Assembly: GCA_023512835.1 (NCBI GenBank)
Contig: CM042090.1
Coordinates: forward strand, 54,299,365 to 54,363,364
DNA from: Taxillus chinensis
Taxonomy: Eukaryota; Streptophyta; Magnoliopsida; Santalales; Loranthaceae
Length of the DNA: 64,000 bases
Direction of reading: 5' to 3'
Shown: in pieces, positions 21,321-32,569 of the stretch
How positions within the stretch are numbered: the stretch's first letter is position 1
Layout: every line of letters starts with the position of its first letter
The notes under the pieces: generated by a model
What the model saw: only the letters and a program-made list of their open reading frames with translations
Database searches by the model: none
What the model was told of the DNA's origin: nothing
Translations under genes and position numbers: made by a program

Positions 21321-22430
21321 GTACCAAAACCTCCGTGCTCTTGGCCAAAGCACGGATTTGTTCTTGTATATCATTGGAAGAGTTATCTACTGTGGCTGCC
21401 TTCTCCTTTGGCCTTGAAACCCTTACATTAGACCATTGCCAATCAGCTAATGACAGTCTCTCAAGTAGATCAGCTGCTGCATCGGGTTCTAAGTTCATTA
21501 AGCATCCTCCTGCACCTGCGTTGACTTTATCTTACGAATGAGACTACAAACCTGTGTAAAAGGACTCAATCTGAATCCATTGAGGCCATCCATGCTCTGG
21601 GCACCTTCATATTAAATTCTTAAACCTCTCCGATGCCTCATGGAGAGTTTCCATTTCATCTTGCCTGAACCGGCTAATTTCTCCTTTTAGTTGTATCACC
21701 TTGGAAGGGGGAAACTACTTGGACATGAACTTATTTTGCATCTCCTCCCAAGTAGAAATTGAACCAGCCGGCAGGCTGTTAAACCAACCAAGCACTCTAT
21801 CCCTCAAGGAGAAAGAAAAGAGTTTAAGTTTTATGGCTTCATCAGACACATTGTTTATCTTGATTGTGTCGCACATCTAGTAAAATCTCATTAAGTGTTG
21901 ATGAGGATTATCTATTGCAGTGCCTCCAAAGGCATTATTGCTCACCATATTGATAAGTGCCAGTTTTAATTCAAAACTATTGGCTTGGACTCGTGTTTGT
22001 CAGATCCTACAATAGTGGTCCGACATTGTGGGCCTGGCGTAGTCTAGGAATGTTCTGGGCATAGTTCTGTTACCCTCCCCTTCAGGGTATTGCCCATTGA
22101 AAGTTGCCCCTTGTTGCTGTCCACTGCCTTCAGGTCTTTACTCCGCCATCAATTCCGAAAGTGTGTTTTCCAGACCTTGTAGAGCGTCCTTAGCATCTCT
22201 AGCAACTTCCCTAGCTGCTCTGCGACGATTTCTGATAATCCGTTCAGGTTCTGGATCAAAAGGCACAAGTTCTCTACGTCGCATGCACAACTAGAAATTT
22301 TCTCAAACACCTGTTATGCGCTCCAACAAAACAGCAAGAACACACCTCAGTAGCTCCGTACAATACAAAAAGAGACATAATGTAACTACTAAAATCACAA
22401 TTCAAACTATTTCAACCAATGTTGAGGGCC
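21321..22430 (-). pseudogene. Athila-type gag fragment, opposite strand, truncated on both sides
   Basis: Read from 22430 down, a 5' leader is followed by a gag beginning near 22285 with RRRELVPFDPEPERI. It then gives PRTFLDYARP, LKLFSFSLRDRVLGWFNSLPAGS, LHEASERFKNL and PDAAADLLERL. Several in-frame stops are present. It stops at the E2 LTR (21320), which inserted in it. On the other side it joins integrase code of E5 at about 22430/22431 with no LTR at the junction, so the 5' LTR was lost by deletion or rearrangement. It is a relative of E2 gag and shows the N-terminal region that E2 lacks here. Confidence 0.8.
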
Positions 22431-22629
22431 TGTGTGCTAGACTTTGGGGTTCGTGGGCAACTCACCTTCCTTTAGTGGAGTTTGCCTACAACAACAGTTA
22501 TCAGGCATCCATTGGGATGCCTCCTTTTGAGGTGTTGTATGGCAAACCATGTCGACTTTTGTGCTAGACTGAGGTAAGAGAGGCAGCTCTCTTGGGACCA
22601 CAGTTGGTTCAAGAGGCTACTGAGAAGGT
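22431..22629 (+). pseudogene. E5 integrase piece 1 (core end)
   Basis: It encodes WATHLPLVEFAYNNSYQASI, then MPPFEVLYGKPCR and an EATEKV ending, typical of the end of the integrase core in Del/Tekay-type gypsy elements. The frame is damaged near 22440 (one-base change) and by a stop near 22565. It ends at the first LTR insertion; AAGGT (22625-22629) is the duplicated target. Confidence 0.85.
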
Positions 22630-24162
22630 TGACCTAAATAAATTAATTCGATAGGTTTTGCAACAAGTGCACTGGTCAAGTAATAAAGTGAAGTATTTAA
22701 ACTCTGATTGTCGAACCCACAAGGAGATAACTATTGTTGTCAAGCCGTGAGCACTAGGCTAACAAGGTCTCTTTTTATGTCTGGATAATTGATTTTTGTT
22801 TTGATTGTAATTTAAGTCCTAGACATGCAAAATTACAAAACTGGAATATTAACAAACTATTGACGAAAAAATTTAAGTTGAAGATAACAATGATATTAAG
22901 GATCTAGGGTCACAACTTCACTACTCATTGGCCCATAATACTCTGGTTATGGTACTTGTTCTTAAATCCATCAATTAAATTCTATTTTCATATTGGTCAT
23001 CACCCACCAATCCCACATTTGGTCCATGTTAAGAAAGGTTTAAGTCTTTATTCCATTTGGTCCATGGGAATAAAGTGACAGAGGAAAACAACCATGGGAA
23101 TAAACTGACAATTGCAGACTTGGTCCATGGGAATAAAGTGACAATTGCAGACTTGGTCCATCATACAATCATCAAACCTAATTCACTAAAATCCGCCCTA
23201 GGCAAGGGCTGAGATAACCCAATCATGCATAAATTAGGCTTAACTTTCGAGCAATAGTGAACTAAATATGAATAGAATATTTTCCAAATAAAACAAGCAT
23301 AATCCATAACCAAAAGTTATTACAAAGCATTGGGGGCTACGTTGCTCCCCTAGATGGGAGAGTTTTACCCCAAAATCATATTCCCAAAACAATAAAATGT
23401 ATAAGAATACATGATTACGGTACCAAAACAGAAAGAGAGAAAGGTAGATGAACAATAGCCCCTGTCTTCTCCCTCTTCTGATCACCAAGATCCTTACTCA
23501 GCCGTCATCAAGCAATCGATCAATGTCCTCTAGAATCCAAATCCCCAAGCATACCCTCTTTATTTTATAGGGTTGCAGGACCTGTTCAATAGGTGCCCTA
23601 AAATGCCAACTGTTATCGCTACCAAAATGACGTAGTTTTGGTAAGTGAAAACCATTCTTCGTTCCAAGCTCAATAAAACTCAATACACACAGAATTTGAA
23701 CTAGTTCCTTCAGATAAAAATCATCAATAGCATAAAACAAAGCCTCCAGAGTCAAAACATGCTTGCCCACGACAATGCACGCGACATCCCATTGTCGCGG
23801 GCACCTCAGTTCAAGCTTAAAATTGCTCCAGAGCTTCCTCGAAGAATATAGAATGCTTCCATGCACTAAATGCCCTACCCGTGACAATGACCATTGTCAC
23901 GTGCAACTTGAATTTACCTTCTTTTGAGTCCATCTTCTTCCCGAAGCTTCTTCTTGAGTGTCTAAGGTGATCTAGAAAATGTGTGTGAGAAAACTCTCCC
24001 AAAATCCTATCAAAACAACTAAAAAAACACACATATAGAACAAGCAGTGTCTTCTTAAGGGGTTAGAGCAAATATCTATGAAATATTGATAAATTAAGCT
24101 TTAGTCATGCTCTAAAACACCCTAAAAATGGCCTAGAATAACGGCATAAATGCACGTTATCA
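22630..24162 (-). repeat. Solo LTR, family B, in E5 integrase
   Basis: On the + strand it reads TGACCTAAATAA...CGTTATCA, the reverse complement of a TGATAACG...TTAGGTCA LTR. It is flanked by direct repeats AAGGT at 22625-22629 and 24163-24167. Removing it restores the integrase frame (EKV then KLIRQRLLS). At 1533 bp with no internal region it is a solo LTR, formed by LTR-LTR recombination. The dyad near 23621-23642 and CGTGACAATG...CATTGTCACG near 23879-23902 match the family promoter layout. Confidence 0.93.
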
Positions 24163-24167
24163 AAGGT

Positions 24168-24371
24168 TAAGTTGATTCGTCAGCGCTTGTTATCAGCTTA
24201 GAGTCGCCAAAAATCTTATGCATATCAACGGCGGCAACCTTTGGAGTTTTCTATGGGAGATCGTGTGTTCTTTCGCATTTCTCCATGTCGTGGCCGTCGG
24301 CGGTTTGGGAGAGGTTCCAAGCTATCTCTATGGTTTATCGATCCTTTTGAGATTTTGGCTCGTGTGGGGCC
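24168..24371 (+). pseudogene. E5 integrase piece 2
   Basis: It continues piece 1: RQRLLSA, then SRQKSYAYQRRQPLEF, MGDRVFFRISPCRG and FIDPFEILARVGP. This is the linker and start of the integrase C-terminal domain. One in-frame TAG lies near 24200. The piece ends with GGGCC (24367-24371), the duplicated target of the next insertion. Confidence 0.87.
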
Positions 24372-25882
24372 TGACGAAGGGTGTTTCGTAAACGAAACCC
24401 AAGTGAGGGTTAAGCTACTGTCGTTTAAATCCCTTCTCAAAATATTAATTCCCCTAACTAATGCTAAATAGAATAGCGACAAGAAAGGGGTCGATCCCAC
24501 AAAGATTACCAAGTTATCTAGCTTTAACTCAAATTACCAAATTAATCTTGCTTAAAACAATGTCTTGACAAAAACGAAATCTTTTTATAACTAAAGATCT
24601 AATTTTTATTTGGTTTTCTGAATAAACAAAGAAAGCAAATTGATTTTAGGATTAAGATTCAAGGATTAAAGCATCTAGGGTCACAATTTCACCTCCTTAT
24701 GTTATCTCTACTGGTTCATGGTATTAGGGTTGTCTGATTGAAAACATGCTAAACATAAGCCAAGGACAACAAATGGTCATTGAGGTCCTTTTAAGAGTTG
24801 TATGCTAGAATGGTCATCTAAACACACAAACATACAAAGCCAATAAATCATACTTGCAAAAGGATAATGATCACACCAATTACAAATAAGTTATGAATCT
24901 CAATCCGCCCCAGACTAGAGCTAAGAATACCAAGGTGTACATCCAAAGATAGAAATTAAGAACAGATTCATAAAACATGCAAAACTCAATCATCCAAACC
25001 CAACATTCATAAACACAGCAAAGCAACAAGGGGGCTACATTGCTCCCCTAGATTATAAGAACTACTCACGCATGATTACAAGCAAAATCATAGCAGTAAA
25101 GCTAAACATCTTCTTTTAATCCACGCGCGCAACAAGGCTTCAAATCCAGGCTCCAAAATCGTGACGGCTGCTGCGACAGCTGCGACGGCTACTCTCCTAG
25201 GTCAAGGAGCAACCTCCAAGTCGTGAAGCCTCTCTCTCTCTAAAAACGTGTAGGGGGGTCTAGGATAGGTTGCATGGGGCGTGGAGGCTTTATTTATAGA
25301 GGATGGATGGGCTTTGAGGTGTGTACCCTAGCCCATCTATCAAAACGACGTAGTTTTGATAAGTGACACTCCAAACATTAAAATCTCTATCTTCCATCCA
25401 CAATTTGGACATGGGCCTTCAGAAACAAATAATCAGCATGGAAAAATGATAGGATCGGTCCAAAAATATCTCTGCACGTCAATTTGCACATGATATGGTG
25501 AATTCACGTGCAGCTTCAAATCAGCTCAAACTTCTCCCCAAGCTTCCTTGTATCCTGTAGAGGCCTGAGAAGCAAAAATAGGCTTGCACGTGAAATGGGT
25601 GAATTCACGTGCAGCTCCAAATGCTCTGAAATTTCTGTGGTAGGTAGAGGACATCATTCTAAGCAACTTTTGTTCTTGCACACCAATTGTTTGAGGCCAT
25701 CTACTATGTCAAAAGTGAGCTCCAAAATCTGCCAAAACAGCTTAAAAATGCATATATTTGCAAATAGCATCTTCCTAGGGGTTAGAGCAAATATATATGA
25801 TATATGAAGCAATAAGGCTCTAATCATGCTCTTAAACATCCTAAATAAACACTAGAATAACGGCATAAAATGCACGTTATCG
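24372..25882 (-). repeat. Solo LTR, family A (close to the E1 LTR)
   Basis: It reads TGACGAAGGG...CGTTATC(G) on the + strand, 1511 bp. GGGCC repeats flank it at 24367-24371 and 25883-25887. The last base is G instead of the expected A. The sequence is nearly the E1 LTR over most of its length: the same CACGTG hairpins, the dyad (25338-25361), TATA box (25291-25300, minus) and GA tract. It is the second independent insertion into this integrase. Confidence 0.92.
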
Positions 25883-25887
25883 GGGCC

Positions 25888-26194
25888 GATGGCCTTACCA
25901 GGTTAATCTACCCCGCGATTGAGTTGGGCGCACAATGTGTTCCATGTGTCCCAATTGCGGAAGTATCATCCTAACCCAACTCATATGGTAGATTGGGGGA
26001 GATTGGATATTGAGGATGACATATCTGTTGTTGAGGTTCCTATCCGGATACTAGATCGACAGGAGAAGTTTTTGCGTGGTCGAGTTATTCCATTGGTTCG
26101 CGTGTTGTGGTAGCACCGTGGCATTGAGGAGAAGACATGGGAACATGAGCCCATGATGCGTGAGCAGCACCCGGAGTTGTTCGAGGATGAATAA
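25888..26194 (+). pseudogene. E5 integrase piece 3 (C-terminus)
   Basis: It encodes SWAHNVFHVSQLRKYHPNP, then VDWGRLDIEDDIS, EVPIRILDRQEKFLRGR and IPLVRVLW, one TAG (26112-26114), and HRGIEEKTWEHEPMMREQHP ending at TAA 26192-26194. This is the standard C-terminal end of a Del/Tekay gypsy polyprotein. The first about 35 bases are off frame from small indels. Confidence 0.88.
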
Positions 26195-26272
26195 TCTTGA
26201 GGGTGGGAGGTGGCCTTTGGCCAAGAGATAGTGATACGGTTTTATGTGTTTATTATTCATGATGTGTTGTGT

Positions 26273-26951
26273 TGATGAACAAAATTGTAGCTTCACTAAA
26301 TTAGCTCAGCTATTATCTCTTAATTTGCACTTCAAAATTATAATTATTTTAGTTCCCTTAAATTAACTACTCAGTATAGCAGTATGTAAGGAGTCAGACC
26401 CACAGGGATTAACCAAGTTTTCTAGCTTTTAATCAAATCACTAATTTACTCAAGTCCTAGAAATTGTTTTAGCTTACTTTTTGTGTTTTTAAATTTATAA
26501 ACTAATGTTTTTAATGATGCAGAGATTGAAAAACTAATGGCATCGCGGGAGTGAAACTACGTAGTTTTGGTTAATGACCCAAAATCCACCTCAAAAGTAT
26601 AATATAGCACAAACCAAGCCAAATTAAACCAAGGTTCTTTAGGGAAAAGTCATCAGAATCACAAAACAAAGGGAACCGTGCAAACACAGGCTTGCATGTG
26701 ATAATGCACGTGATATCCCATATCACGTGCAGCTCCAAATGATATGAAATTCTTCCCCCAACTTCCTGGAATTAGAAGGCAGGCATGCATTATTATACTT
26801 GCACGTGATAAGGCCCCATATCATGTGCACTTTATTTCTGCCTCCTTTGGCTGCCCTCTATCGTCACAAGTTCCCTATTTGGTCAATACAATGATTTGGC
26901 TGATGTCCATGAGAAGAAATTGCCTAAAAAACCTGCCAAAACAGCTCAAAA

Positions 26952-26986
<35 letters not shown>

Positions 26987-27426
26987 GGCAAACAGTATCT
27001 TCCTAGGTGTTAAAGCAAAAATCTATGCATTATGGTCCAATTTAGGCTCAAAACATGCTCTTTACTACCCTAAATATATACAAGAATAACGGCATAAATA
27101 CACGTTATCAAACACACCACACTTAAACCATTGCTTGTCCTCAAGCAAAAAACATGCAAACATACAAAAATAAAATAAACACAAAGTCACACTAGAATAA
27201 AAATAAAAATTGAGGAGGATCATGGTTTCCTAAGCATGAACTCTATCGTGATGAAGTGGGCCTTCAAGTAACCAAAATGAATTATAATTTAGCTCATTCA
27301 TGTCCATACCCCTAAGTCCTAGGTGTTAGAGCAAATACCTATGCATTATGATCCAATTTAGGCTCAAAACATGTTCTTTACTACCCTAAATATATACAAG
27401 AATAATGGCATAAATGCACGTTATCA
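26273..27426 (-). mobile_element. Internally deleted Athila-type element in E5 3' UTR
   Basis: TGTGT flanks it on both sides (26268-26272 and 27427-27431). On the minus strand the order is the first 107 bp of a 5' LTR (27426-27320), about 208 bp of the 3' end of an internal region with GCTTGAGGACAAGCAATGG and a TTTAAGTGTGG tract, then a 3' LTR (27110-26273) that lacks part of its middle. It is a remnant of a full insertion after a large deletion from the 5' LTR into the 3' UTR. An AC/AT microsatellite lies at 26953-26987. Confidence 0.82.
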
Positions 27427-27431
27427 TGTGT

Positions 27432-27686
27432 ATTGTCCTTTTGAGACATGTATTTGTATTTGAGATATGTATTTGCAGCATGCGGATATGTGTTATATGC
27501 ATTGTGGTGGTGCTTTTTTGAGTTTGTGAACGTATGTCATGTTATGTGGTGTGTGTGCGGTGTATGATCCATTTGTGTGTTGTGGCTTGCTGTTTTGCAT
27601 AATAGGATGCACGTGTTTGTTATTCTTCATCGTTTGAGTGGCATGTTGTTTCTTTTCGAGGACGAAAAGTCTTAAGGGGGAGAGGA
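27432..27686 (+). other. E5 3' UTR and polypurine tract
   Basis: Together with 26195-26272 this is the non-coding tail between integrase and the LTR. TCGAGGACGAAAAGTCTTAA is followed by GGGGGAGAGGA (27676-27686) directly before the LTR. The same tract is seen on the minus strand of E4 at 35700 and 42303, which ties the two families together. Confidence 0.85.
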
Positions 27687-27872
27687 TGTAATGACTCGTG
27701 TTTTGGGATGTAAGGAGTTAGTCAATTGTGCGATGTGGAGTTTAGTCGATGCGAGAAAAAGGTGGTCGATGTGGTTGATTCCGCCTATTTTTGGTCGACG
27801 TCGGCTCTGCGGCGTATTTTTGATCCAATTTTCTATTTTTTGACTTTAGGGTTTTCTTCTGAAGCCACCATC

Positions 27873-27874
<2 letters not shown>

Positions 27875-27930
<56 letters not shown>
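27875..27930. repeat. (AG)n microsatellite in E5 LTR
   Basis: About 28 uninterrupted AG units near the expected transcription start of the LTR. GA/CT tracts occur at similar places in the E1 LTR (9209-9220) and E4 LTRs (35115-35140, 41711-41740), so they may be part of the promoter or leader. Confidence 0.95.
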
Positions 27931-27933
<3 letters not shown>

Positions 27934-28388
27934 GTTCTTGGTGCGTTCGTTGCCGCTGCGTCCTAGGAAGCGGGAGGTGCCTTTGGAGAGGAGTAAGGAG
28001 CAAGGAGGAACCGAGACTCGAGGTAGGGATTCTAGATTCTTAAACTTATTCTAGGGTTAGGCCTTGAAATTGATGATTGATATATATGTATATATGTAAA
28101 TTCATATAGGTGTGATCTCCTATATGAATGTTGGCCTTCATTGGCATGTTGTGTTTGTGAACATTGTTAAGTCCGGGGCTAGTGGGGGTTAAGGGTCCAT
28201 TTCGTAGTGGAGTTGCGTTCGTGCGAGATGGTTTCGTGGTAGAGTCTCTTAGGGATTAAGGGTCCGTTTCGTAGTGTGGTCGATTATCTCATGTGAACTT
28301 TACCCTAATAATGACTTGTGTGACGTATACTTGTGTTAAATTGATATGTTGTGAATGTGTATTACTGTGTTGTCATTGTAAATGCTAT

Positions 28389-28570
28389 GTGGAACTGTGG
28401 TTGTGGTAGCCTGTGTAGCTGTGGAGCTTGTGTAGCTGTGGTTGTGGTAACCTGTGGCTGTGGAGCCTGTGTGGCTGTGGTTGTGGTAGCATGTGTGGTT
28501 GTGGAGCCTGTATGGCTGTGGTTGTGGAAGCCTGTGTGGATGTGGCTATGATTGTGCTTGCTTGTGTGGC
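28389..28570 (+). repeat. Degenerate tandem repeat in E5 LTR
   Basis: Units built from TGTGGCTGTGGTTGTGGTAG and CCTGTGTGGCTGTGGAG alternate about six times. ORFs across it are products of the repeat. It sits at the same LTR position as the 37-bp repeats of E4. Confidence 0.85.
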
Positions 28571-29025
28571 TTGTTTGTGTGTTTCCGTATTTATAATTGT
28601 TGTTTATAACCTGTTTATGTATTATTGTCACGACACTATACTTGTGCACATCATCATGTAGATGATAGAAGCATTGGATGGGTTGGGGAGACATGATCCC
28701 TACTAAGCTGTGGTTGCTCACCCCTCCTACTGTGATTTGTTTTCTTTTTAGAAACCTACAGGCGTTAGGTGGAACACCAAGGTGGAAGACTTATCTATTT
28801 TGTTGATTTTGTTTTATATTGTTTTGAGGAACTATTGTAACCCCAATGGGGCAATGATGTAGAAGATATTTAAATTTAATAAAGATATGTGGTTTGTCTT
28901 GTGGACATTTATTGTGGATGATTGTGTATTCTGTGTGGTATTATTTATCCCTACCCCTTATCCACCGCGTGGGTAAAGGGGAGTCACGAACCGGTTTCCT
29001 CAGGTTGAAAATCCGAGGCGTGACA

Positions 29026-29903
29026 AGGAAGACGACGCCGAGTTCGGTGTAGGTGATAAGGTTGAACGATTTTGAATGGTTGTTGTTTTTTATTTTGTTT
29101 TATTATTATCAAGCCAATGAGGTCTTGACACATGGCTAAGGGAGGCAGGAAAGGAAAAGGAAAAAGAAAAAAGAAATTTGTATGATTCCATTTTGTAGTT
29201 TTTGACTGACGTTTTTGGTTTTTGGGATTGACAAAACAACCCGATTTTTAATAAAATGTGAAAAAAATAATTTTTGGATATGGGACATCACAACGAGCGA
29301 TCCTGTGTCATTTTTATTTGAAAATGGTCTTATTTTTGTGTCAAGGCTATACTGCAAGTCCCTAAACCGCTTTATTACCTAAAAAGCATTTTTTTCAAAA
29401 ATAAGCTCTGCACGTGAATATATGTAATATATAGGTCAAAATTCTTAGAATGATAAGAGGATTAAGAAAACAAGGTTTATGACCTGATCCGGAGTGTCAT
29501 TTTGAATATTAACTACTAGTTGACCACCGTTAGCAGTCCAAATACAGTTTTGACTACAACTTCTTCGTTTGGCCTCAGATTTGAGCGCAGTCAAAGGTGA
29601 CGATCCTCAAATTTGATTATCTATCAACTGGGACTAGATTTTTGGTGTTTGAAATCCTTTTTAAAGAAGTCATCGCAATACACCCTCGAATCGACGGTCA
29701 CATCTCTTTATTTATCTATACGAGTAGAAAAGAAGTTGAAAGCGGAAAATGAAAATGAATGTGTATGTCCAACCGGACAAAATAGGATCCAATAGCTGCC
29801 CCTCTTTGTACATTATTTGTATACAAACTGTATGCAAAAATAAGAATGAGATCATTTTGGATGGGTTGGAGCACTTACCTGACTTACCTGATGCTGAGGC
29901 AAG
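29026..29903. other. Unassigned, no gene seen
   Basis: AT-rich DNA between the E5 LTR and the CACTA-like end. No ORF has recognisable motifs and no repeat of the families above was found. It probably belongs to the DNA into which E5 inserted. Confidence 0.5.
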
Positions 29904-30251
29904 CACTACAAGAAATCAGGCCTTTAGTAAGACATAAAATGTGTTACCATAGGATATTGTAACACTTTTTGGAGTGTTAGGTTTGCTTGGCTTATGAAAA
30001 GTCCCCCACCTTTCGGAAATACTTTTTGGTGTATTACGATTTTATATTACGGTAGATCATACAGTAACACATGTTATTGTCTTATGAAACATTTCCATAA
30101 GCTTTTTGTAAGCTTATCGTAGCACTTTTTACATAACACTTTTTATTGTATTACAGTTATATGTTGTCGAAGATCATATAATATGACCTTTTTTGTGTTA
30201 TAGAAAGTAACTGACATACCATAAGCCAAGCAGACCTAACACACCAAAAAA
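29904..30251 (+). mobile_element. CACTA-like (En/Spm) transposon end with subterminal repeats
   Basis: CACTACAAGAAATCAGGCC at 29904-29922 is the canonical plant CACTA terminal sequence. Inside it are repeated AACACTTTTT/GCACTTTTT motifs (29960, 30121, 30136) and a long inverted repeat. GTGTTAGGTTTGCTTGGC (29974-29991) pairs with GCCAAGCAGACCTAACAC (30225-30242) with one mismatch, and the match extends outward. I did not find the opposite end (TTCTTGTAGTG), so it is a truncated or non-autonomous copy. Confidence 0.65.
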
Positions 30252-31297
30252 GCTTACAGTAGATAACACATAAATATAACAAGCCTTCTGAAATGCTTAC
30301 AATTATTATTTACAATTTCACAAATACTTATATATTATAAAAACAACCAATATTAAAAAAACCAAACTATCCAAATTATTATTAACATGAATCCACATTG
30401 AGAAATAGTATCATGAGGTGTTATAATCCAAAATAATTAACGTGTCTAAAATATTTTACAACATCACTATCTTACACATCATAATATAAGTACTATGTCT
30501 TAAAACAAAACCCCTAGTAATACCGTCTTAATTCCATGCCAAAATAAATTGCAAGCACTCTATCAATCTGCAAGAAAAAACCAATAATCAATATGTTAGT
30601 ATTATTATATATTTATATCATTACTTTGGTTTACAGAAATTTTAACTACTTAAACGAGTATATGAAAGCAAATTATGTAAGGAAACTATTTTTATATTCA
30701 ATGAGAAATTAAATTATCTATAACACTCATAATAATAATAAATAAAGAACTATTTTTTTGTGGGCAATAGTGATTGTAAAGAGAAAGGTCCAAGCAAAAT
30801 CTAGAAGTTAGTAAACACAATTGGATTCAAATGGGCAAATATTGTAGCAGGGGCAGGATCTATCAAGTCACTAGCAGGTACGTAATGGAACCCTTTTTAG
30901 TTATAATAATACTTTCCTGAAGGCCTCCAAGATCTATAGCCAGAGTCAGTTGATAACCGACTGCAAAAAAAGTACATCCAAGCAAGGCAGAAACCTCAAA
31001 GTTGGCTTGAAGCACAGGTGAAAAAGCAATATAATAGTATGTTGTACAAAGTTAGAACAACAACACAGTTTGTATTTGCCAATCGGCATCAAAAGTTAGA
31101 ACCTTAACCAATTCATCAGTCACACATTACAATACACCGACTGTCCTTAACCAAATCAATCATACATTACAATACATAGAGACTATTAACTGTAAATAGT
31201 TAATTAAATGAACTGCAGGGTCCATGAATGTGTACGTGTTCTGTTGGTATGTGTTAAATTGTCAATTACTGTTAACTATATCCATTAATTGACGTAC
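30252..31297. other. Unassigned AT-rich sequence
   Basis: No ORF above background. It may hold the rest of the CACTA-like element and introns or 3' flank of the alpha-galactosidase fragment (minus strand), but I could not identify another exon. Confidence 0.4.
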
Positions 31298-31467
31298 CTC
31301 CCATAGATCCCTGGCTTCCATCACTGTATTGTTAGACAAGATCCCAAGATCGTCCCAATGTGCTACCAGCATCACCACCCACGGTTTTCTATTCACAAAC
31401 AGAACTACTGTCTTGTTCCCCGACAGCGGACCCCCCATATTTGTATTTCCTAATCATAGAAATAGAC

Positions 31468-31551
<84 letters not shown>

Positions 31552-32496
31552 CACTATATATAATACCTCTCACACAATCATTAAATTACTTCTAACTTTC
31601 ATTCCAGGCGTATGGAAAAAAAAAACTTCTATACATACAAGTCTTATCCTAATTACTAAGATTATTAACGAAAATGGTATGCATAGTTACTCACATCTCA
31701 TTCTCCTTCATTTTTTTTATCTGCTCGGATGCTTAGAGGATCTGTCCACATCACATTTCATAATATTGCACTAGTAAATAATTAATCTTTCTTAGTTCTT
31801 CATCATGAAGAAAACCTTATACATGCATGTGTGTGTCTATATATATTGTTACCTTGATTAACTGCAATCACTTCCAGGTTACTAATGATTTCCATGGTGT
31901 CATTGCTCAAGCTTCTTATATCACATCCTAGAAGAAGAGGCGCCTGCATCACATCATACAAATATTGTCCCTTTATACATTACTTTTTAAAAATATGAAG
32001 GTTGATTGATTGGGTGTGGTGTGGATTTAGGAATTTTTATAGTTCAGAGTAGAGCTTCAAGAACGTAAGAGATGGACGATGGCTATAATTGTCATTGAAC
32101 TTCATTCCTCCATTTCTCACCTCTAACATATCGGGGTCTAATATTTCACAACCACAGCCACATGTAACACTCATGGAATCAGGTTAATTGCTTTCAATAG
32201 GCTGTGTGATTATATATCTTCCATGTATTTATTATTAATGGTGTACTAACCATTCCAACCACCAGGCTTTGCATAAGGAGCATAGAATTCGTTCAAGTTA
32301 GCAATCTTTAGCATGCTATATAGGATACCATAAAATAAAGCAAGGATAAGATTAATTAAGAATACCAAGTGAACTGTCCATATGAGGGTCATTCTTAATA
32401 TGAAAAATGGGTGGTGTTCATTAGTGTTACCTAAACCAATTATCTGTAATGTCATTAGTAGTTCTCCAAGAATTTGAGATGTTAGCACCCCAGCAG
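31298..32496 (-). pseudogene. Alpha-galactosidase (GH27) gene fragment, C-terminal exons
   Basis: Minus-strand exons with canonical GT-AG borders encode a plant alpha-galactosidase in order. About 32496-32431 gives NSWRTTNDITDNW; 32305-32251 gives YAPYAKPGGWN; from 32137, DPDMLEVRNGGM and a degenerate tail; 31943-31853 gives [11 protein letters not shown] ... NLEVIAVNQ; about 31435-31298 gives GGPLSGNK ... MEARDLWE. Splicing 32251 to 32137 joins GGWN to DPDML exactly as in the family. These enzymes release terminal alpha-galactose in the cell wall, apoplast or vacuole. The N-terminal half, with signal peptide and nucleophile region, is missing: at about 32497 the sequence turns into unrelated code. 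The third exon tail and the lost Trp of the (V/I)W(A/G)GPLSG motif indicate decay. Confidence 0.82.
31470..31546. repeat. (AT)n then (AG)n compound microsatellite
   Basis: About 20 AT units followed by about 18 AG units, in what would be an intron or splice-acceptor region of the alpha-galactosidase fragment. ORFs reading through it are artefacts. Confidence 0.95.
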
Positions 32497-32569
32497 CCGG
32501 CTCGAGAGGCCCACTGAGGAGGGAACCTTAGCAACCAAAGGGCCCCCGCGAAGGATCAACAAGGCTAGG

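Larger units (their letters stand above)
22431..29025 (+). mobile_element. E5: Del/Tekay-like Ty3/gypsy element, 3' end only, cut by three LTR insertions
   Basis: Only the integrase C-terminal half, 3' UTR, PPT and 3' LTR are present. When the three minus-strand insertions and one copy of each 5-bp duplication are set aside, the integrase text reads on across the breaks. The LTR ends are TGTAATGACTCG and GGCGTGACA. The left boundary is a rearranged junction with a gag fragment, not an element end. Confidence 0.85.
27687..29025 (+). repeat. 3' LTR of E5, 1339 bp
   Basis: It starts TGTAATGACTCGTG directly after the PPT and ends ATCCGAGGCGTGACA. The R/U5 part matches the E4 LTRs (for example TAGGTGTGATCTCCTATATG near 28107 and CTACAGGCGTTAGGTGG near 28756). 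The first 200 bases (U3) do not, and have no CACGTG hairpins. AGGAA (29026-29030) is the predicted target duplication. Confidence 0.88.

Noticed and set aside
22316..22567. ORF starting in the gag leader and running into integrase
   Set aside because: The first half is antisense leader of another element; only the integrase part is real code.
23240..24032. Minus-strand ORFs in the solo LTR
   Set aside because: Inside an LTR, with no domain; not kept in the related E2 LTR.
28351..28721. Gly/Val/Cys-rich ORFs on both strands
   Set aside because: Products of the TGTGGTTGTGG repeats in the E5 LTR; no conserved motif.
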